From positions 620,001-684,000 of the forward strand of contig JAIXMO010000003.1 of assembly GCA_025677825.1 (NCBI GenBank): a DNA stretch of 64,000 nucleotides, given 5' to 3'. A program made the translations under genes and the position numbers. Shown piece by piece: positions 56,389-64,000 of this stretch (position 1 is its first letter; each line of letters starts with the position of its first letter). This DNA is from Helicostylum pulchrum (lineage: Eukaryota; Mucoromycota; Mucoromycetes; Mucorales; Mucoraceae). The notes beneath the pieces are model-generated. The model searched no databases and was not told the origin of the DNA. It saw only the letters and a program-made list of their open reading frames with translations.

Positions 56389-58773
56389 ATGTTGAGACTA
56401 CCTAAACTTCAAATACGCTCTGTGGTTAAGACGCGTCCTTTACAACTAAACGCTACACGACTTTTAGCAACTAGCAGAAAGTTCGCTCCTGCAGCCACTT
56501 GTATTACTTTAAACCAACAAAAGGCAACTTACTTTTCCGCGTTATGGAAGACCACAGCTATACTTACAGCGGCTAGTTTAACTTATGGTTTAAGCAACAG
56601 CAATGTACTCGCTCTTGAAAACAGCGATCGTAAGTTTTTATAACTGTAAACGAGATCCCAAGTGATTGACTTTTTAAAGAAATATAGCTTTAGGAGATGC
56701 TATTTGTCAAGCCATTGTTCATAACGACTTTAAAGCTTTGAAACGGTACGTTTGTTTTTGTTTTTTAATTTAGATAATGTATATTAACCCCCAAGAATGT
56801 TATCGTAGGTTGGCAGAGGACCCCAATTTTAGTCCAAATGTGTACCATCGATATGGATGGACGCCTTTGGTATGTATGATGGCATAACTCGATACCATTA
56901 AAACGTATTACTTATTTTTTCTTGCGTGTGTGTGTGTAGCAAGTAGCTGTGATTCAAGATAACGAACCCATGGTAAAGTTTCTTTTAGATAAAGGAGCAG
57001 GTATAAACAGGGAATAATATTTTGATTTCTTGCATTATTATTTACTTCCCCCCCCCCCCCCCTAGATCCAAACCTAGAAGATCAATATTATCCACGCTCT
57101 CATCAAGCGGCGAATACACGTCAAGTTGATTTCTCTGAAGATTTGTTACCTTATCGTGACTATCGTGAATACACAGCGTTGCATTACGCTGTTATTATCT
57201 GCAATCCAAATATCGTTAAAATGTTGTTGGATCATTTAGCAGATCCTTTGGTACGTAATTCTCACGGATTAACTCCTCGTGAATATCTGTATTATGTCGA
57301 AAGGTTTACAGGTGAGCAAAATCTTGAAATCGAAGAACTGTTGCATGGTAAAGAACTATAGAGAGCCTTATGAATTTTTTACTTTTTTACTGATACGTAC
57401 ATATAAAAAAAAGATAAGGAGAATTCATATCCTAAGGATAAGGCGGAGCACGATGAACGTCAACGCAAAGCTCAATTATTAAAAGAAAAGGAGTACCGTA
57501 AAAAGCATCCTTTAGAAGATGCGCTTAAAGATCGTATTGTGGGTCAATTAGGTCCTATTCACGCTCTTGCAAGTGCTATTCGACGTAAACAAAACGGTTG
57601 GCATGATGAAGAGCATCCTCTTGTCTTCTTATTCTGTGGATCATCTGGTGTTGGTAAAACAGAACTTGCCAAAGGTAATGTACATGTATATTTTACATAT
57701 CCATGAATCAAAGTACTTACTTTTTTTTTTAAAAAAAAATATAGCTTTGGCACAACATCTTCATGGTAAGCAGTTGGATAAAGGTTTTATTAGAATTGAT
57801 ATGAGTGAGTTTCAACATAAGCATGATGTTTCTCGATTCATTGGTTCGCCACCTGGTTATGTCGTAAGTTATGGCTTTATACTACTCACTTCACATAAAC
57901 TCATCACGATAAATAGGGCTATGATGAAGGTGGTCAATTAACGGAAAAGCTTAAAGAATGTAAGTAGCTTTTTTTTAGTAGTAGTGCTGATAATAACATA
58001 TATACCAAATAGGTCCCAACGCTGTTGTATTGCTGGATGAAGTAGAAAAGGCCCACCCTGATGTATTGACAATTATGTTGCAATTATTTGACGAAGGTCG
58101 TATTACAGATGGTAAAGGTACCACAGTTGAATGTAAAGATGCGATCTTTGTCATGACGTCCAATTTGGCGCAGCATGAAATTGCTGATGAAGCCGAACTT
58201 TTGCGTCTTGAAGCGTCGGTTTCTTCGGATGCTCAAACTACGGGTACAGCTACTGTGATTGAACCTGGCAGCGATAAAGATGGTGGTGACGATGATAAAA
58301 AAGCCGAGCGACAGATATCTCTCTCTCGTAAATTTATTCAACATGTCATCCATCCTATTCTTTATGAACATTTCCGCCGCGATGAATTTTTAGGTCGTAT
58401 CAATGAAGTGTTATTCTTTTTACCGTTTAGTGATGAGGAACTTCGTGAGATTACTTCGAGAGAGTTGTCAAGATGGGCAGAGAAGGCTAGGTCTCGCCAT
58501 GGTATTACGATGACGTGGGAGCCAGAGGTAGTAGACGTTTTGGCTGATGGGTATAATATTCGATATGGTGCTCGTAGTATCAAGTATGAAGTGGAGCGTA
58601 AGGTAGTCAATCTCATTGCCAAAGCAAATGAAAACGACGAGGTTTTGGATGGTGGACGTGTACATCTTGTCGTGGATAAATCTATGGATAAGAAGGAGCG
58701 TATGTGTAAGCTTGAAATTCCTGAAAGAGGTGGAGAAAAACCTAGTAGTGGTGGATGGTTCAGTAAAAGCTAA
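56389..58773 (+). CDS. clpb: Mitochondrial AAA+ disaggregase with ankyrin repeats, CLPB/SKD3-like
   Basis: Nine exons: 56389-56629, 56688-56745, 56809-56869, 56940-57000, 57066-57347, 57414-57674, 57745-57863, 57917-57959 and 58013-58773 encode 628 residues. A basic presequence and hydrophobic segment come first. Ankyrin repeats follow ('[21 protein letters not shown]', in two exons; '[20 protein letters not shown]'). A single AAA+ module comes last: Walker A '[10 protein letters not shown]', pore loop 'GSPPGYVGYDEGG', Walker B '[11 protein letters not shown]' and a ClpB D2-small C-domain ('[13 protein letters not shown]', '[13 protein letters not shown]'). This is the layout of animal mitochondrial CLPB/SKD3, not of fungal Hsp78. 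The donor of exon 5 is my choice between two sites; the other would shorten it. Confidence 0.93.
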
Positions 58774-59603
58774 TCTTGATCGTATACAAGTATATAGTTA
58801 CTAGAACATAATGAATAGAAATAAACACCCTGCTTTTTTTTTTGATGAGTTTTTTTGTTTCTTATACTATCCCTTCTTAATTTGTCATAAACACACCAAA
58901 TAAAAACAAAGATTTAGAAATAACATACAATAATTAAGAAGGTAATAACAAGTACGCAATACATTTGCTTATCTTTTTTTTTTATTATGATCCTTCAAAT
59001 TTTGACCAGTTCACTAACTTTCCGCTAAGCTCAACTTCCTATGAAAACTGTCGTGCCAGAATTCATGAGCAAGTTATTATCAGTTTACAGTTGGAGAACC
59101 TTATTATGAGTTAAGAGATGAAAAAGATATAATGTTCAAGTCGATCTCTTTGGAAGATATTCAAACTAATTAAAATAATCAAACTTCTATTATAAGCATG
59201 ATAACATTCAGGTGTAAGAAGATCGAGAAATTAGCTTTTTACAGCACAGATAAATGTTGTATCTTTGAAATTCTTGGAGGACTCCCGCAAAAGGAGCGCC
59301 TTTTTGCTTATGATAATGATAAGAACTATATAGATTTATGTTAACTGGTTTTACTAAAAACCAAAAAAAAAGTCGTAAAGCGGCTTTAATCATATGATAG
59401 TTAATAAAAGTTGCACTTTTTTTTTTTATAACGTTTTAATTTTGTTTAAGGCTCCTTTTTGAGTTTTTTAAATGGACATAGTCTACGATAAAAAAAAAGA
59501 CATTGACGGTATTTCCGAAAAAGAAGCAATATTTATTTATTTTTATTATCACTATACGTGCAATATTAACGTTTACTAAAATCATTCACCACCACAAAGG
59601 TAT
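58774..59603. other. Spacer between the convergent CLPB-like genes
   Basis: 830 bp, AT-rich, with no remnant of CLPB coding sequence that I can see and no supported frame. Confidence 0.5.
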
Positions 59604-60996
59604 TCATTTACCTTTTTTACAGATTTCAAGCCTACAGGTACGCTCCTTTTTACCTTTAGATTCTTCTACCCTAAGGTGTACATTTCCATCATTCCAAACC
59701 TCGCCATTTTCATGTGCTTTCGCAAGAGGATTGATTACTTTGCGCTCTACTTCATACTTGATACTACGGGCGCCATAACGAACATTATAACCAAAGGCTA
59801 AAATTTCTATTACCCCGGGTTCCCAAGTGATAGTAATACCGTGACGAGATTTCGCCTTATCAGCCCATCTGGACAGCTCCCTGTAAATAAGTTCGTCGAT
59901 TTCTTCTTTGCTAAATGGCAAAAAGATTAAAACTTCATTGATACGACCTAGAAACTCGTCACGGCGAAAATGTTCATAGAGAATAGGATGGATTGTGTGC
60001 TCTATAAATCGACGGGAGAGTGATATTTGGCGTTCAGCTTTTTTGCGCTCAATTTCTTTATCATGGGTGTCGGCTTTAGAGTTAACAACAGTGACAGAAC
60101 CTGAAGTTTGATCATCAGGATAATCATCATTGTCGTAAGTATCAGAGTAAGAGGAAACATCGGAGACATCAGAAGATTCATGGCGTAAAAAGTCTGCTTC
60201 ATCCTCAATTTCGCGTTGTGCCAAATTGGATGTCATGATAAAGGTAGCGTCTTTACATATAACTGTTTTACCTTTACCATCCGTGATACGGCCTTCGTCG
60301 AATAGTTGCAACATAATTGTCAGTACTCTAGTGTGAGCCTTTTCTACTTCATCCAGCAATACAACAGCGTTGGGACCTATTTGGTATATGCTATTATCAG
60401 CACTACTAAAAAAACGTTTACATAATTCTACCTACATTTTTTTAGCCTTTCCGTTAATTGACCACCTTCATCGTAACCCTATTTATGATGTTGAGTTTAT
60501 GGGAACTGAGTAGTATAAAGTCATAACTTACGACATAACCAGGTGGCGAACCAATGAGTTTAGAAACTTCATGCGACTGTTGATACTCAGTCATATCAAT
60601 TCTAATAAAGGCTTCCTCAGATTTATCATGAGTATATTCTGCCAAAGCTATATATATTTTTTATAATAAGTATCCGGGATAAAAAAAAATTAAAAAAAAA
60701 GATATACACAAGTATACATTTTTACCTTTAGCAAGTTCAGTTTTACCAGCACCGGAAGGACCGCAAAACATTAAAACAAGAGGACGATCTTCATCATGCC
60801 AGCCATTTTGTTTACGTCGAATAGCGCTAGAAAGAGCATAGATTGGACCTAACTGGCCTACAATACGTTTTTTAAGAGTGTCCTCTATAGGATGATTTTT
60901 ACGGTACTCCTTTTCTTTTAATAATTGAGCTTGGCGTTGACGTTCATCAAAGTCGGTTTTATTCTGGAGATACAGCTCCTGTTGGTTTTTAGACAT
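59604..60996 (-). CDS. CLPB/SKD3-like AAA+ paralogue lacking ankyrin repeats
   Basis: Exons 60726-60996, 60532-60647, 60436-60478 and 59604-60376 encode 400 residues. It corresponds to exons 6-9 of the neighbouring gene: same intron positions and phases, and the same 43-nt exon. It shares '[14 protein letters not shown]', Walker A '[10 protein letters not shown]', 'GSPPGYVGYDEGG', '[11 protein letters not shown]' and '[13 protein letters not shown]'. There is no presequence, hydrophobic segment or ankyrin region. Upstream of the ATG at 60994-60996 a pyrimidine tract ending CTCAG at about 61028 could be a splice acceptor, so an extra 5' exon is possible. ATPase residues are intact; an Asp/Ser-rich insert differs from the partner. 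It is probably cytosolic if the start is right. Confidence 0.88.
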
Positions 60997-61340
60997 AAAG
61001 TGTGGTTGAAAGAATATACTGAAGCACTGAGAAAAAAAGAAAAGAAAAAAGAGATATATAAAGGTGTCAAAAGCTATTAAATCACCTTGCAAATGCTGTG
61101 ATTAAATGTAAAATTGATTAAAACTTGCTTATTTCACTTGAAGGTAGACTCCATAAACTACACTGTACATTTAAGATATTACCTAGTTTCATTGGCTCAA
61201 ACGATATTTTTCCCTTTTTTTTTTTTTGTGACTTTTTGCCAGTATGAGGGCACCTTTTTTTTAAGCCGTACTTTTTTTTATTTGTTGTTTCTTCTTTGTT
61301 TTCTTTATTTCTCATCCCAAAAACCAACATCTTAGAAACC
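60997..61340. other. Divergent promoter region
   Basis: 344 bp between the CLPB paralogue and the Rsc7-like gene, rich in T runs. It may contain a 5' exon of the paralogue. Confidence 0.5.
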
Positions 61341-64000
61341 ATGTCACCTAGAGGTTAGATTAACTTTAAAGTGTGTTCTCTCTTTTTTTTTTATTGAACA
61401 CTCTTTCTTATTGTAGAAACGACGAAACGTAGAAGAGGCAGACCACCAACTGGTTCTGTATCCTCTCCACCACCAACGACAAGAAAAACCAGTTCGAGAA
61501 TAGCATCGAATGCTGTAAAGAGACAAAGTGAACCAGAGGTTCGTTCTTCTTCAAGAAAGAGAGGACGTCCTGCCGCTCAAACGAGCTCTGAGCAAGAGGA
61601 TAATGACGCGAAACGAAGACGCGATTCAGTTCAGTCTTCTGGTAAATCAGAAGATGAAGATTCCGATTTTGATGAAATTGGAGAACAAAAGATTGATAAG
61701 AACGGCAATTTATTAGGAGGTACTACATTAAAATATACAAAGAAAAAAGATTCATTTCTCTTTTTATTTTAACACATTATATATAAAAAAAAAAAGGTCG
61801 CGAATTTACAGTAACAACATTTACATTAACTGGTCATGGTAATCAGGTATTAGTATTAGCCATGGAACCTTCCAAGTTACTAGGATACCGTGATAGTCAT
61901 ATTTTGTTTCAAAAGCATCCTCAATTGAAACGTGTTCGAATTACAGAAGAAGAACGACACTACTTGATTGATACAGGAGTATTGATTACACGATTCAAGA
62001 ACCCAGAGGTAGCAGTTCTTACAGCACGATCATTATTCAAGTGCTTTGGCCATAGAGTGATTAAAAACGGTAAAATTTCGAAGGATGATTACTATGAAAA
62101 CAACCCAGATAAACATCATGTTAGTCCTGATGAACCCATCAAGGAAGAATTAGACGAAGATCATTCACGTAAATCATTAATTGGAAAGACATCACGATCA
62201 GAAGGGTATTCTTCTAGTGTGCCTCTTAGTAATCAAACATGGATTCATCATGCGGCTTTAGCGGCTAGAGGGTTTAATGCTCAATTACATGAACGTAGAG
62301 CTGGTAAACCAACATTTTATGATATTCATTCCAATATAAATCAAGTGCCTGCTTCATATCAACCTAGTTCTTGTCGATTTGAATTTAATAAAGGCGGTAA
62401 AGAGAGTAATGAACAAGTTGTTGAATTTAAAAAGAAGTCGAATGAACATAATACACCTTTATACCGTGGATTAGGAAAAGATTTGTTAGATTACGATGTT
62501 GATGCGGCGATTGAGTCATTAACTACAGAAGAAGAAAAGGAACAAGCAAGAAATGTATTGTTAAATCAAGAGTCACTTATTAAAGATGATGATAGATATC
62601 CTTTATCTCTTATGGAAGGTCAATTTCAAAGTGTTTTCCCTATACATCAAGCTAGATTTAATTATCCTATTCCTAAAATATCAGAACCCACTATATTAAT
62701 TGATACTGCTCAATCTTTAGCTGCTCAACAGTATTACTTAAGTTTAGTCTATCAATCAGTGAACCAGTATGCGGATCCACAAAGACAACAACAACAACAA
62801 CAACCATCTCCTGTAGGAAGAATTAGCCCAGCTACTTATATTATGCCTACTGCAAATATTCCTGTAGCACCTCAACCAGAACCTATTGTGTGTGGTACTT
62901 TACTTGCTGGAAATCAAATATGTAGACGTCCTGTCAATAGAGCTGGTGAAAAATGTCAATTACACGTACCTGTTAAATCTTTGGCTGATTATGCCAAGGC
63001 ACCACCGCCTGTAAGTTAAAATAGGAATACAAAAGTAAGGACCATATATCTTATAATTTCTTTGTATATGTAGACTACAGTTTATTCAGATAATAAATGT
63101 GCAGATTGTCATGAACTACGTGCAGCGGATAGCTTATTTAGCTCAGGTGAAGAACATATTACAGATGATTTTGCAGTTGTGAAATGCGCAAAGTGTACAA
63201 GAAAGTATCATCCTATTTGTGCTAATTTAACTACACCTAGACAAGTTGCAGCAGTTGAATCGTATCCTTGGTCTTGTCCCGAGTGTAAAATTTGTTGTGT
63301 TTGTAAGAGTGCAGGAGATGAATCTACATTAATGATTTGTGATGGTTGTGATAGAGGATGGCATACTGGATGGTAACTAATTAAATATATTTTTGTTTTA
63401 TGTGTATATACGCTAATATTTTATTGTTATTAGTTGTAATCCTCCTGTAGAAAATGTACCAGAAGGATCTTGGCTTTGTCCATTATGTGCTGATTGTCAT
63501 GGATGTGAAGAACATGGTATGGCAGAAGAGTCACAATATACGCATGCTACAGCACCTAAAAGTGATCGATACAAGTACCCTGTTTATCTCGCTACTTACT
63601 GTCATAAATGTAATGATAATTTCCAAGATGATCGATTCTGTCCAGTTTGTCTTAAAACATACAATGAAGAGGAAAACGATGATGATGATAACGAAATGGT
63701 AGCATGTGATGCGTGTGATCATTGGGTACACACGAGATGTGATGAGATATTAACACCTGAAAAGTATCAAATATTATGTGATGATGAAGATGCAAAGTAT
63801 TCTTGTCCAATGTGTGAAGATAGATTGAAACGTATTGTTGATACAAGTACAGCTGATTTAGCATTAAAAGGATTATCTGCACCTTGTGGTGTCTCTGTTG
63901 GTCTTTTGGGTGGAAAGGTAAAATTTTATTTATTTTTATATTGATAAAACAGAAAAAATTAAAGAGTTACATGTGTGTATAGGTAAAAACTAGAGGTGTA
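61341..64000 (+). CDS. rsc7: Rsc7/Swp82-type SWI/SNF-RSC subunit fused to PHD fingers (3' partial)
   Basis: Exons 61341-61353, 61417-61719, 61797-63010, 63074-63372, 63434-63917 and 63983->64000. Exon 1 is 13 nt ('MSPR'). An AT-hook-like 'RRRGRPPTG' and a second 'RKRGRP' come first. The Rsc7/Swp82 domain follows: 'LGGREFTVTTFTLTGHGN', 'EPSKLLGYRDSHILFQKHP', 'LIDTGVLITRF', 'VLTARSLFKCFG'. The C-terminal region has Cys/His clusters of two or more PHD fingers ('CAKCTRKYHPICANLT', 'CVCKSAGDESTLMICDGCDRGWH', 'CHKCNDNF', 'VACDACDHWVHTRC'). This is the domain order of animal PHF10/BAF45a. The gene continues beyond the window. Confidence 0.92.

Noticed and set aside
57303..57361. Alternative donor GTGAGC at 57312 in the CLPB gene
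   Set aside because: Using it would remove residues that align with the family between the ankyrin and AAA+ parts and make an unusually long intron; the donor at 57348 fits better.
1..64000. CRISPR arrays or bacterial operon signals
   Set aside because: The window is eukaryotic; no regularly spaced identical short repeats with unique spacers are present.

Overview
This window comes from an AT-rich, intron-dense fungal nuclear genome. Introns are short (about 50-75 nt, GTAAGT-like donors, AG acceptors, very often with long T or A runs). The gene set is fungal: Pho88/Snd3, Vtc-type SPX proteins, Mam33, Tgl2, Rsc7. Together with heme oxygenase carrying Cys-Pro motifs and lineage-specific multi-copy genes, this points to an early-diverging fungus, most likely Mucoromycota (Mucorales). 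That assignment is inferred from protein resemblance and gene structure, not from a database search.

Layout. 1-2.6 kb: 3' end of a multicopper oxidase, NEDD8/Rub1, and two coding fragments. 3.7-8.2 kb: mitochondrial-type lipase Tgl2, an EHD membrane-remodelling ATPase, and a Yip1-family protein. 8.3-19 kb: ADCK1/Mcp2-like kinase, short-chain dehydrogenase, SPX-VTC protein, universal stress protein, RFX transcription factor. 19.3-29 kb: aspartyl aminopeptidase, forkhead factor, Mediator Med6, Pho88/Snd3, peroxisomal carrier, bHLH factor. 29-33.2 kb: a gene-poor block full of decayed members of unknown gene families, bounded by an imperfect direct repeat. 33.3-38 kb: biotin-protein ligase, heme oxygenase, DUF7719-like membrane protein. 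38.3-42 kb: a second accessory block with a 304-bp unit in three tandem copies, each with a possible terminal exon, followed by a multi-exon gene with a PD-(D/E)XK-like motif and one in-frame TGA. 42.4-47.2 kb: Mam33/p32 and WDR48/UAF1. 47.2-52 kb: short inverted repeats and a hidden two-exon gene with an internal protein repeat. 52-64 kb: GNAT acetyltransferase, RAD51, a tail-to-tail pair of CLPB/SKD3-like AAA+ genes, and the start of an Rsc7/Swp82-PHD chromatin subunit gene that runs off the window.

Most genes are single-copy housekeeping genes with no operon-like logic. Themes that recur are mitochondria (Mcp2-like kinase, Tgl2, Mam33, CLPB), phosphate/ER biology (SPX-VTC, Pho88) and DNA damage. 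The window encodes an RFX factor, and the RAD51 promoter contains a perfect palindromic RFX X-box, which suggests a regulatory link. Exon boundaries given below were read by eye from splice consensus, reading frame and family resemblance. They are frame-consistent but not transcript-verified.
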